Positions 44,294 through 52,457 of a stretch of 64,000 bases of DNA are shown here, piece after piece (position 1 is the first letter of the stretch; the number at the start of each line of letters is the position of its first letter). The stretch covers positions 124,001-188,000 of the forward strand of contig NZ_FQUS01000006.1 in the NCBI RefSeq assembly GCF_900129315.1. The letters run 5' to 3'. A program made the translations under genes and the position numbers. The notes below the pieces were generated by a model. It worked only from the letters and a program-made list of their open reading frames with translations. It ran no database searches and had not been told where the DNA came from. The stretch comes from Fodinibius roseus. Lineage in GTDB: Bacteria; Bacteroidota; Rhodothermia; Balneolales; Balneolaceae.

Positions 44294-46303
44294 TTAAAAT
44301 TCGGCCGTTGCACGGAACAGGTCCGCACACTCGGCAAAACGGTCGGCCAAACCGACCACAATTAAGCGATCACCCGGCTGTACCTCGAAATCGCCCGCGG
44401 GATTTCCCACGGTCTTGTCCCCCCGGCGAACGGCCAGCACCGTCAGGTTATGATTCTTGCGCAGCTGCAGTTCCTGTAAAGTTTTGCCGGCCACCGGGGC
44501 CCCTTCCCGAACCACTACGGCCCGGGTGTGCAGCCCTTCCTCATCCAAACCCTGCAGCACCATCAGGTGGGCCTCCTGCATACTGCCCCGAAATATTTCG
44601 TAGTCATGCGCCCGAAGCGTTTTGACATGTTGTTCAATCTCCTCCCGGGGAATCATGTAGGCACCCAGCACCTGTGAAAAAATGCGTACCGTCGTTTCCG
44701 TCTCTTCCGGTATTACGATATCGGCCCCTAAGTTTTCAAGCCGTACTACATCGGTGAGATACCGCGTCCGAACAATAATCTGCAGGGTAGGATTGTTATG
44801 GCGGGCTATCTTTATGATACGGGGACTGGCCGAAGGGGCATTCGTGGCAATCACACACAGCTTCGCTTTTGCAATGCCCGACAGCTCCAGGATGTGTTCG
44901 CGGCCGGCATCCCCGTAAATAGCAGGAATATCATTCCTTTTCATTTCTTCGACCGATTCCGGGTTCATCTCAACCACGACATAAGGAATGCCGGTTTCCT
45001 GCAGCACCTGGACCAGATGGCGGCCGGCCGGACCATATCCTACAATAATGACGTGATCCTCGAGCGTCTTTCGCTGGTCAGATTCCAAATCCCCGGATTC
45101 CTGCCCAAATCTTTTGAGCGGTGTCCGGGCAAGCATTGTTCCCAGTTTGGGACCCGCATTTAACAAAAAAGGCGTCAGAATCATTAACAGGACAGAGACA
45201 GCGATAAAAGTCTGCGAACCTATTTCACCCACCCCCGCCGGCGTCATACCGGCCGTCCGCCCGGCTCGTTCCAGCACGAATGAAAATTCCCCGATCTGTG
45301 CCAGTGCCAGTCCCGATGCCGCTGCAATGCGCACCGGGTAGCCAAGCACGAGCAGGCCGGTCGAGGTAATAATCAGTTTAAGGAGAATGACCCCCAGAGC
45401 GATTCCCACCAACAACAATGGATATTCCAGGACGTAGCGCAAGTCCAGGAGCATGCCCACAGAAACAAAAAACACGGCATTGAAGATAGTCCTCAGGGGC
45501 AGAATCTCACTGAGTGCCTGCTCGCTGAATTCACTTTCACTGACGATAAGTCCCGCCATAAAAGCTCCCAGGGCCAGGCTGACATTGGCCATGTTGCTGA
45601 GTGCTACCGTCCCGAAACAGATCGCTACTACGGATAAAAGAAAAAGTTCTTGCTTCCTGGTCTTGGCCACTTTTTCCAACACCCAGGGGATGATACGACG
45701 GGCGAGGATGAGGACGACCATGATCAGTAAAACCGCTTTACCAAGAATCCACAACACTTCATACCCGGAATCTGAATCTCCTGCAAGGATGGGAACCAGC
45801 AATACCATCAGTACAATGGCCAGATCCTGGAAGATGAGTACCGCCAGTGAAAGCTGCCCGGTAGGCGTATCCGTTTCCCCGCGCTGGCTGAATAAACCGA
45901 GTACGATAGCCGTACTGCTGAGAGCAACCAAAAACCCGGTATAAATACCGTTATTAAGTGAAACCCCGGACAGAACCAGTATCGCGGTCACGATTGCTGT
46001 TGTCACAATGACCTGGAAACTGCCGCTGACGACAATGGCTTTACGGATGCGATTGAGCTTCTCCAGGCTAAATTCGATACCGATGGTAAACAGGAGCAGG
46101 ATAACCCCGATTTCCGCCAGGATATCAACGAGTTCCTGTTCCGGAACCAGTGCGAAGGCGTTGGGACCGATAACCGCCCCGGCGATTAAAAATCCGACGA
46201 TAGGAACCAGTTTCAACCGGTAGCACAGGTAGGCGATACCCACGCTCACCATAAACAATACAACCAGCTCGTTTAAAAAGGGAAGTTCTACCGCAAAAAC
46301 CAT
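44294..46303 (-). CDS. CPA2-family cation:proton antiporter with TrkA domains (KefB/C-like)
   Basis: This 669-residue protein has about 13 membrane helices in the first 380 residues (LIAGAVIGPNAFALVPEQE, FTIGIEFSLEKLNRIRK and FSQRGETDTPTGQLSLAVLI are the usual CPA2 blocks). The Asp in LIFQDLAIV is the likely ion-binding residue. A Rossmann TrkA-N domain follows (VIIVGYGPAGRHLVQVLQE), then a TrkA-C domain (EGAPVAGKTLQELQL and GDRLIVVGLADRF). It most likely exports K+ or Na+ in exchange for H+. KefF/KefG-type partners are not nearby. It closes the 36-46 kb cation block. Confidence 0.93.
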   Translation of the reverse strand: MVFAVELPFLNELVVLFMVSVGIAYLCYRLKLVPIVGFLIAGAVIGPNAFALVPEQELVDILAEIGVILLLFTIGIEFSLEKLNRIRKAIVVSGSFQVIVTTAIVTAILVLSGVSLNNGIYTGFLVALSSTAIVLGLFSQRGETDTPTGQLSLAVLIFQDLAIVLMVLLVPILAGDSDSGYEVLWILGKAVLLIMVVLILARRIIPWVLEKVAKTRKQELFLLSVVAICFGTVALSNMANVSLALGAFMAGLIVSESEFSEQALSEILPLRTIFNAVFFVSVGMLLDLRYVLEYPLLLVGIALGVILLKLIITSTGLLVLGYPVRIAAASGLALAQIGEFSFVLERAGRTAGMTPAGVGEIGSQTFIAVSVLLMILTPFLLNAGPKLGTMLARTPLKRFGQESGDLESDQRKTLEDHVIIVGYGPAGRHLVQVLQETGIPYVVVEMNPESVEEMKRNDIPAIYGDAGREHILELSGIAKAKLCVIATNAPSASPRIIKIARHNNPTLQIIVRTRYLTDVVRLENLGADIVIPEETETTVRIFSQVLGAYMIPREEIEQHVKTLRAHDYEIFRGSMQEAHLMVLQGLDEEGLHTRAVVVREGAPVAGKTLQELQLRKNHNLTVLAVRRGDKTVGNPAGDFEVQPGDRLIVVGLADRFAECADLFRATAEF

Positions 46304-46621
46304 CTGCCGTTACATTAATTTTAAACTTACCGGGAAAACCCGCATTCCATACTCCCGTTAATATGAATAATTTGTTCTCCCCTTGCTAATGGAATTTATC
46401 TACATTTCCAATTATACCCCCAACCTATCTCTTAAACGATTCCCCGGCGGAACATAACGATAAACTCTATACATGATTTAATCTCCGGCCGCTCCCTTCT
46501 TAAGAAAAATTCAATAGAATACCCGGCTGCACGGAGCAGCCATTTCGGACAGCGAATTCCCCTCCTGTCTGTCACGATTCATTGGAGCAGGAAGATGGAC
46601 AGGGCTGCGGTAAGGCTTATT

Positions 46622-46768
46622 GAATCCTATGCAAAACCGTCTTTTTTGCTAATTTTGGCGTTACCGGTCGGTCAAATGCTCGCATACGGACTCATATGCT
46701 GCAAATGCACCCTCCCTCTCTGGGTTCCTTGACCCTGAACAAAATTCCCGATTCTACAAGGGCACCTT
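46622..46768 (+). repeat. R1 element copy F (about 147 bases)
   Basis: The left end AATCCTATGCAAAACCG and right end CCCGATTCTACAAGGGCACC are more worn than others. The middle (GGCGTTACCGGTCGGT, CTCATATGCTGC) clearly matches copies A and B. Inner pairing is not obvious in this copy. It lies between the CPA2 antiporter and the SDR gene. The rest of that 577-base spacer (46304-46880) shows no gene. Confidence 0.7.
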
Positions 46769-46880
46769 ATAGTAGGAATGACCCGTAAACACCTTGCAAT
46801 AACGGGTGGTGTGAATGAATTAGCCTGCCGATTCGTTTGGAACGTTCAGGATAAATACAAAATCTTTTAATTTATTGACT

Positions 46881-47597
46881 ATGGATCTTGCGAATCGACA
46901 TTTCATCATCAGCGGGGGGACCGGCGCCCTCGGATCCGCTGTCACGGGTCGGTTGCTTGAGGCCGGGGCCCCCTGCAGCATCCCCTGTTACGATAAATCC
47001 GAACTGGAGCATTTCGAATATAAAGATCACGAGAATATTTATATTCAGACGGGCGTAGACCTGGCGGATGAAAAGGCCACCCAGAATTTTTATACCATGG
47101 CCACCAACCAGAACGGTCCTCTCTGGGCCTCCATCCATATTGCCGGCGGATTCGGCATGGGCAGCATTGAAGATACCCCGCTTGCCGATTTTAACAAACA
47201 GCTGCAGATGAATACCGTGACCTGCTATAATGCCTGCCGGGCGGCTGTCCAGTGGATGCGGGAGTCGGAATACGGCGGGGGACGCATTGTCAATATTGCT
47301 GCGCGTCCTGCTCTGGAGCCGCGCCAGGGAAAGGGTATGACGGCCTACACGGTGGCCAAGGCCGGGGTTGCCGCCCTCACCGAATCGCTTGCCGCGGAGG
47401 TAGTCGGCGACGGTATTTTGGTCAACGCCATCGCCCCCTCTGTTATTGATACCCCTCAAAACCGGGAAAGCATGCCGGATGCCAATTACGAGGACTGGCC
47501 CAAACCCGGGCAGCTCGCCCGGCAGATCACATACCTGTCCTCCCCGTCGAATGAAGTAACGCGCGGCAGTGTCGTTACCGTGTATGGGAAAAGCTGA
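46881..47597 (+). CDS. Short-chain dehydrogenase/reductase
   Basis: ATG 46881 is preferred over a TTG two codons upstream. The 238-residue protein starts MDLANRHFIISGGTGALGSA with the SDR glycine motif GGTGALG, has the HIAGGFGMG segment at the NAG position, and the catalytic YTVAK (Tyr and Lys). The C-terminal part VVGDGILVNAIAPSVIDTP is typical. Substrate unknown. It is the first gene of a set with an Old Yellow Enzyme, two ring-cleaving dioxygenases and an MhqD-like hydrolase, so it may reduce quinone- or aldehyde-type compounds. Confidence 0.85.
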   Translation: MDLANRHFIISGGTGALGSAVTGRLLEAGAPCSIPCYDKSELEHFEYKDHENIYIQTGVDLADEKATQNFYTMATNQNGPLWASIHIAGGFGMGSIEDTPLADFNKQLQMNTVTCYNACRAAVQWMRESEYGGGRIVNIAARPALEPRQGKGMTAYTVAKAGVAALTESLAAEVVGDGILVNAIAPSVIDTPQNRESMPDANYEDWPKPGQLARQITYLSSPSNEVTRGSVVTVYGKS

Positions 47598-47824
47598 CCC
47601 AGGCCGAACTGCTCAGCGAGAAATGCAGCTCTCTCAACAGAAAGAACGGGGCGGCCGATCGCCGGTTTTCACGTATGGCGACCTGCGAAAGAATTGAAAC
47701 GATCCGCGGAGACTGAAAAAAGATGGGAAGATAGGATTTTCTGAATGCCTGAGTTCTGAAGGCGAATTATGCGATAAATATATCATCAATGACCTCCATA
47801 AAAAATATCTATTTTGATATTATA

Positions 47825-47868
47825 TAGTTTAACATTAAACTAATTGGAGTAGTTAAGTTAGTTTAAAC
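47825..47868. promoter_or_regulatory. Candidate operator: inverted repeats upstream of the OYE gene
   Basis: TAGTTTAACATTAAACTA (47825-47842) is a perfect inverted repeat with 7-base arms and a 4-base centre. GTTTAAAC (47861-47868), a second palindrome sharing the same half-site, follows. Both are 70-115 bases before the ATG at 47939, in an AT-rich promoter-like region. MarR- or HxlR-type repressors use sites of this form. The rest of 47598-47824 shows nothing. Confidence 0.5.
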
Positions 47869-47938
47869 AATGCTGCGTTCAGGGATCGCCTTTTTAAATT
47901 TTTCATCCCTTAACGCCCAAACGAATATTCCCAAAACT

Positions 47939-49048
47939 ATGAACAAGCAACAACCACTTTTAGAATCGTATAATCTTTCAGGACTTGACCTTTCAAATCG
48001 TGTAGTCATGGCCCCCATGACCCGGAGCCGGGCCGGAGAGGGAAATGTCCCCACCGACCTGATGGCTACCTACTATAAGCAGCGGGCATCGGCGGGACTT
48101 ATTATCACGGAAGGCACGCAGATCTCCCGGCAGGGGGTGGGGTACCCGTGGACGCCCGGCATCCACAGCGAACAGCAGGTAGAGGGCTGGAAGAAAATAA
48201 CACAAGCGGTACATGAGAGCGGGGGACATATTTTTGCCCAGATCTGGCATGTGGGACGCGTTTCCCATCCGCTCTATCACGAGGGGGATAAACCGGTAGC
48301 GCCTTCCGCTGTCAAACCCGAGGGAGAGATTTTCACCGCCGAGGGCATGAAGGAATTTGTGTCCCCCCGCGCCCTTGAAACGGCGGAAATTCCGGGAATT
48401 ATCGAAGATTATGCACAGGCCGCCCGCAATGCCGCGGAAGCCGGCTTTGACGGCGTGGAGATCCACGGGGCCAACGGCTACCTGATCGACCAGTTTCTTA
48501 AGGATAGCACCAACCGGCGGGATGACGCCTACGGGGGCAGCATTGAAAACCGCAGCCGCTTTGCACTGGAAGTCGTAGAGGCTGTTTCCGGGGCTATCGG
48601 GGCCGATAAGACCGGCATCCGCTTTTCCCCGGCCGGACGCAACCAGGGCATTATCGACTCCAATCCCAAAGAAGTATTCGGCTACCTGCTGGAACAGCTC
48701 AACAGCTACGACCTGGCCTATGTGCACTTGATGGAGCCGATGGGGGATGTCAGTGATCTGCCAGACTATCCTGAAAAGGTCACGGAATTTTTCCGTCCCG
48801 TCTACGAGGGGACAATCATCACCAACGCAGGTTTCGACCGGGAAAGCGGCAATAAGGTTCTCTCAGAAGGTGCAGCCGACCTGGTAGCCTACGGGCGGAT
48901 TTTCCTGGCAAATCCTGATCTTCCGGAACGTTTTGCGGCACATGCCGACCTCAATGAACCGGATCCCGGGACCTTTTACGGAGGGGATGAAAAAGGATAT
49001 ACCGATTATCCCTTTATGGATAATGCCTCAAATGAGGCTGCGGAATAA
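47939..49048 (+). CDS. Old Yellow Enzyme family ene-reductase (NemA-like)
   Basis: ATG 47939 (MNKQQPLLESYNLSG) is chosen because the 23 upstream codons look like leader sequence. The 369-residue protein shows the flavoprotein TIM-barrel signatures: VVMAPMTRSRAG, the QIWHVGRVSHP motif with histidine, FDGVEIHGANGYLIDQFLK and the second His/Asn region, YGGSIENRSRF and a C-terminal YGRIFLANPDLP. It reduces alpha,beta-unsaturated carbonyls, quinones and nitro compounds with FMN and NAD(P)H. It sits in the electrophile-detoxification cluster next to the inverted-repeat operator candidate. Confidence 0.93.
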   Translation: MNKQQPLLESYNLSGLDLSNRVVMAPMTRSRAGEGNVPTDLMATYYKQRASAGLIITEGTQISRQGVGYPWTPGIHSEQQVEGWKKITQAVHESGGHIFAQIWHVGRVSHPLYHEGDKPVAPSAVKPEGEIFTAEGMKEFVSPRALETAEIPGIIEDYAQAARNAAEAGFDGVEIHGANGYLIDQFLKDSTNRRDDAYGGSIENRSRFALEVVEAVSGAIGADKTGIRFSPAGRNQGIIDSNPKEVFGYLLEQLNSYDLAYVHLMEPMGDVSDLPDYPEKVTEFFRPVYEGTIITNAGFDRESGNKVLSEGAADLVAYGRIFLANPDLPERFAAHADLNEPDPGTFYGGDEKGYTDYPFMDNASNEAAE

Positions 49049-49290
49049 AACGGTGCGGGTCCGTGCTGTGCGATAAGCGTCTAAATTGGTACATTCGGAT
49101 CACAGGTTTCGGGAAGATCCACAAGGCCCCGACTCCTGCGCCGATAGCTTGCAGCCGGAATCCCGCCGCATACATCCGTGCATGTCCGCATTACATGCCG
49201 TATGTTACTGAAGCCGCCAGTTACGCACAAGTTTATACCGGGGACCAAGCCAGGTAACCCGAACCAGGCATTTAACGTTTAACAGCTAAC

Positions 49291-50220
49291 ATGTCGCACG
49301 CTCAAGGAATCCATCATATTACTGCCGTCGCCGGCGATCCCCGGCGGAATTACTGGTTTTACACGCAGGTATTGGGACTGCGCCTCGTAAAGAAAACGGT
49401 GAACTTCGATGATCCCACGATATATCACCTGTATTACGGAAATGCATCGGGAGAACCGGGCACCATTCTTACTTTTTTTCCCTGGGAACACCTGGAGGAT
49501 GGCAAACCGGACCGGGGACAAGTGGTAGCGGTTTCCTTTTCCGTGCCCGCGAATTCCAGGGAATTCTGGCTTACCCGCCTGAAGGAACAAGACGTTGATA
49601 TGGAACCCCCCTTTGAACGGTTCGGCAGAGAAATAATCGGGCTCCAGGATCCGGACGGGCTGCACCTGGAGCTGGTGTTGGAGCCCAAAGCGGAGGCCCT
49701 TGGGGGATGGGCCGGCGGGCCGGTCCCGCAAGCCTGTGCCATCCGCGGCATTCACGGCGCTACCCTGGCCGAAAAAGATTATGCGGCGACCGGCCGGCTG
49801 CTGGAAGAAGAGCTGGGCTTTGAATTAACCGACCAGTTAGATGATCGGTACCTGTATGAGTCGGCAGGACTTCTTGGCTCAACAATTGAACTCATCGACC
49901 GGTTCGGTCCCAATGGCCGTCCCGGCAAAGGGACGGTGCATCATATCGCTTTCCGGGCAAAAGATGAAGAAGATCAGCAGGCGATACGCCGGCGCCTGTT
50001 GAACAAAGGATACTATCTTACGGAAGTAAAAGACCGCGATTATTTCAAATCGGTATATTTTCACGAACCCGGGGGCATATTGTTTGAAATTGCCACGGAT
50101 CCCCCGGGCTTTACCCGGGACGAAAAGCTTGAATCGCTCGGCGGCGCTTTGCAGCTCCCGCGGTGGCTCGAGGACCAGCGTCACCGGATCGAAGCAGAAC
50201 TGACCCCATTAACTAATTAA
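49291..50220 (+). CDS. Ring-cleaving dioxygenase, MhqO/MhqA-type (paralogue 1)
   Basis: This 309-residue protein has two vicinal-oxygen-chelate domains. The first starts IHHITAVAGDPRRNYWFYTQ with VKKTVNFDDPTIYHLYYG and ends LQDPDGLHLELV. The second has GTVHHIAFRAKDEEDQ and GGILFEIATDPPGF. The metal ligands are the HH of each domain and the Glu in the 'FEIA' strand. Relatives cleave hydroquinone-type rings. It precedes a second copy of the family by ten bases. Upstream bases 49049-49290 hold no gene. Confidence 0.85.
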   Translation: MSHAQGIHHITAVAGDPRRNYWFYTQVLGLRLVKKTVNFDDPTIYHLYYGNASGEPGTILTFFPWEHLEDGKPDRGQVVAVSFSVPANSREFWLTRLKEQDVDMEPPFERFGREIIGLQDPDGLHLELVLEPKAEALGGWAGGPVPQACAIRGIHGATLAEKDYAATGRLLEEELGFELTDQLDDRYLYESAGLLGSTIELIDRFGPNGRPGKGTVHHIAFRAKDEEDQQAIRRRLLNKGYYLTEVKDRDYFKSVYFHEPGGILFEIATDPPGFTRDEKLESLGGALQLPRWLEDQRHRIEAELTPLTN

Positions 50221-50230
50221 TTGGTTTATT

Positions 50231-51163
50231 ATGCCTGAACACCGTGGACTCCATCATATATCTGTCATTGCCAGCGATCCGCAAGCGAATTACGACTTTT
50301 ATGTCAAGAAGCTGGGGATGCGCATGGTCAAGAAAACCGTCAACCAGGACGATCCCACGAAGTACCACCTCTTCTACGCCAACGCGGAAGGGAGTCCCGG
50401 TTCGAGCCTGACCTTCTTTCCCTGGCCGGGAGCCCGTCGGGGCGTGCCGGGAACCGGGGAGGCCACGGACATTTCCCTGGCCGTTCCCGAGGATTCGCTC
50501 CCTTACTGGCGTGAGCGGCTTGCAAATCAGCATATAACCTATAGCGGGGCCCATCAGCGGTTTGGGAAACAGCTGCTTTCGTTTGAAGACCCCGACGGAC
50601 TTCAGCTGCACCTGGTCTTTGAGGACCGCAAGGGCGACCTTGACGGCTGGAAACGCTCTGAGGTCCCTGCCGAGCATCAAATTCAGGGGTTCTGGAGTAC
50701 GACGCTTACACTCGACCGTGTTGAGGATACGGAACATATTCTCACCGCTATCCTCGGCTTTGAGCAACAAGCCACCGACGGGAACGCCACGCTCTACCGG
50801 ACGAAAAGTGAGCTCGGCCATGCCCTCATTATCGAGGAAACGCCAAAAGCACAGGGTCAGAACGGGGCCGGTATTGTGCATCATGTGGCTTTTCAAACCG
50901 AGGACGATGATGATCTGAAAACATTGCGCCACGAAGTTTTACGGCTGGGACTCCAGCCCACCGAAATCATTGACCGGCACTTCTTCAAATCGGTCTACTT
51001 TCGCACGCCGGGGGGCGTGCTCTTTGAGATGGCGACGCACGGTCCCGGGTATTTCGTCCATTCGGATCCCTCGGAAGACCAGGCGGAAAAGCTGGAGCTT
51101 ACGCCCTGGCACGAATCCAAACGCGAACAGATTGAATCGGCCCTGCCGACGATAGAAATTTAA
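50231..51163 (+). CDS. Ring-cleaving dioxygenase, MhqO/MhqA-type (paralogue 2)
   Basis: This 310-residue protein repeats the layout of the previous gene: LHHISVIASDPQANYDFYVK, VKKTVNQDDPTKYHLFY, FEDPDGLQLHLVFED, and then GAGIVHHVAFQTEDDDDL and GGVLFEMATHGPGY. The C-terminal tail (EDQAEKLELTPWHESKREQ) differs from the first copy. It is a tandem duplicate that has drifted, so the two may prefer different aromatic substrates. It is ten bases downstream of paralogue 1 and 84 bases upstream of the hydrolase. Confidence 0.85.
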   Translation: MPEHRGLHHISVIASDPQANYDFYVKKLGMRMVKKTVNQDDPTKYHLFYANAEGSPGSSLTFFPWPGARRGVPGTGEATDISLAVPEDSLPYWRERLANQHITYSGAHQRFGKQLLSFEDPDGLQLHLVFEDRKGDLDGWKRSEVPAEHQIQGFWSTTLTLDRVEDTEHILTAILGFEQQATDGNATLYRTKSELGHALIIEETPKAQGQNGAGIVHHVAFQTEDDDDLKTLRHEVLRLGLQPTEIIDRHFFKSVYFRTPGGVLFEMATHGPGYFVHSDPSEDQAEKLELTPWHESKREQIESALPTIEI

Positions 51164-51247
51164 GCCGGGCCTCGTAGCCGTATTCCCCATATCGCATTCA
51201 TCGCCACAGCATCAGACGCTAAATCACTCACAACCAAATAACGTATC

Positions 51248-51922
51248 ATGGCCCTATTTCGAGTAGATCCGGATCATCCGTTTAGCGGTCCACACCAAAA
51301 CCAGTCAACCCTCACCCGCGGTCCCGCCGCGGAGGAGGCTGCCGTCGGCATGATCCTCATTCACGGACGGGGCGCATCAGCGGAAAGCATGTTGGCCCTG
51401 GCGGAAGAATTTGACCGGCCTGACATCCACTACCGGGCTCTCCGGGCCCGGCGGCATACCTGGTATCCCCGGTCTTTTTTATCCCCTATACCAATGAATC
51501 AGCCGGGTATTTCGAGCGGACTGCAGGCCATCTACGACCAGGTCCATGATCTCGGTGAAAACGGCATCTCAACCGATCATACGGTCCTGCTGGGCTTTTC
51601 GCAGGGCGCCTGCCTGGCAACGGAGTTTGCCGCGCGGCATCCGCAGCGGTATGGCGGAGTCGTGGGACTCAGCGGGGGACTGATCGGCGATGAGATAGAT
51701 CCGGGGAATTACAGCGGATCGCTGCAGCAGACGCCGGTCTTTCTGGGCTGCAGCGACCGGGATGCCCACATCCCCCGGGAGCGGGTCGACATTACGGCAC
51801 AGGTTTTCCGGCAGCTGGGAGCAGGCGTCACCAAGAAGATCTACAAGGGCATGGGACATAACGTCAACCAGGATGAGATAGATCATATCAACCGGCTGCT
51901 GTCGGATATTACGGGCATCTAA
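51248..51922 (+). CDS. mhqD: MhqD-like alpha/beta hydrolase (phospholipase/carboxylesterase family)
   Basis: This 224-residue protein has the serine-hydrolase fold without a signal peptide: MILIHGRGASAESML is the oxyanion strand, GFSQGACLATE holds the nucleophile serine, GCSDRDAHIPRERV the acid, and GMGHNVNQDEI the histidine. It resembles Bacillus MhqD, which acts with ring-cleaving dioxygenases in methylhydroquinone resistance. It is the last gene of the cluster, and an R1 repeat lies about 130 bases beyond its stop. Confidence 0.8.
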   Translation: MALFRVDPDHPFSGPHQNQSTLTRGPAAEEAAVGMILIHGRGASAESMLALAEEFDRPDIHYRALRARRHTWYPRSFLSPIPMNQPGISSGLQAIYDQVHDLGENGISTDHTVLLGFSQGACLATEFAARHPQRYGGVVGLSGGLIGDEIDPGNYSGSLQQTPVFLGCSDRDAHIPRERVDITAQVFRQLGAGVTKKIYKGMGHNVNQDEIDHINRLLSDITGI

Positions 51923-52052
51923 CGCACCAATGACGCTCAACCGGTGATCTTACACACGACCCGCGGGGATTTTAACAGCAGGGCCGTCTATAAACCATTG
52001 CTATTCCCCGTTTTATGATCATACATCAGAGGGGATTTTCAAAACAGTTTTA

Positions 52053-52193
52053 AGAAGCCTTTGCAAAACCGTTCTGTTGGCCAATCTCTTTATTTTCGCG
52101 CATTCAACATCCTCACACAGGCTTTATTTGGGATGGGCTTGAATGCGGTCAGGGGTTGATTTTACCTAAAAACCCTTGTTTTCAAAGGTTTTC
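52053..52193 (+). repeat. R1 element copy G (about 141 bases)
   Basis: The ends AGAAGCCTTTGCAAAACCG and CTTGTTTTCAAAGGTTTTCT are imperfect inverse repeats. The inner arms CGCATTCAA (52099-52107) and TTGAATGCG (52139-52147) are perfectly complementary around 31 bases. It belongs to the C/D/H sub-family. It lies between the MhqD-like and amidohydrolase genes; the remainder of this 535-base spacer shows no gene. Confidence 0.85.
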
Positions 52194-52457
52194 TTTATGT
52201 AGGAAGTACAAGGAGAACGTCTCCTGAAGGCCGACAATAGTCATTTTATTAAATTATTTGCCTTCATTCCGTTAATTGATGATTATTAAGAAAGCGTTAC
52301 GCAACCTCCCGCACGGTTGGTGTTACCGTCGGTGGGTAGGAACTTGTGCATCCCCTGCTCCGGGCAGGTAGGCTGGGATGACAAAACCGTCTACACTTGA
52401 ATATAGTATAATGGGATGAGTGTCTCTGATATTCTAATCAATAAAACAATTGATATC

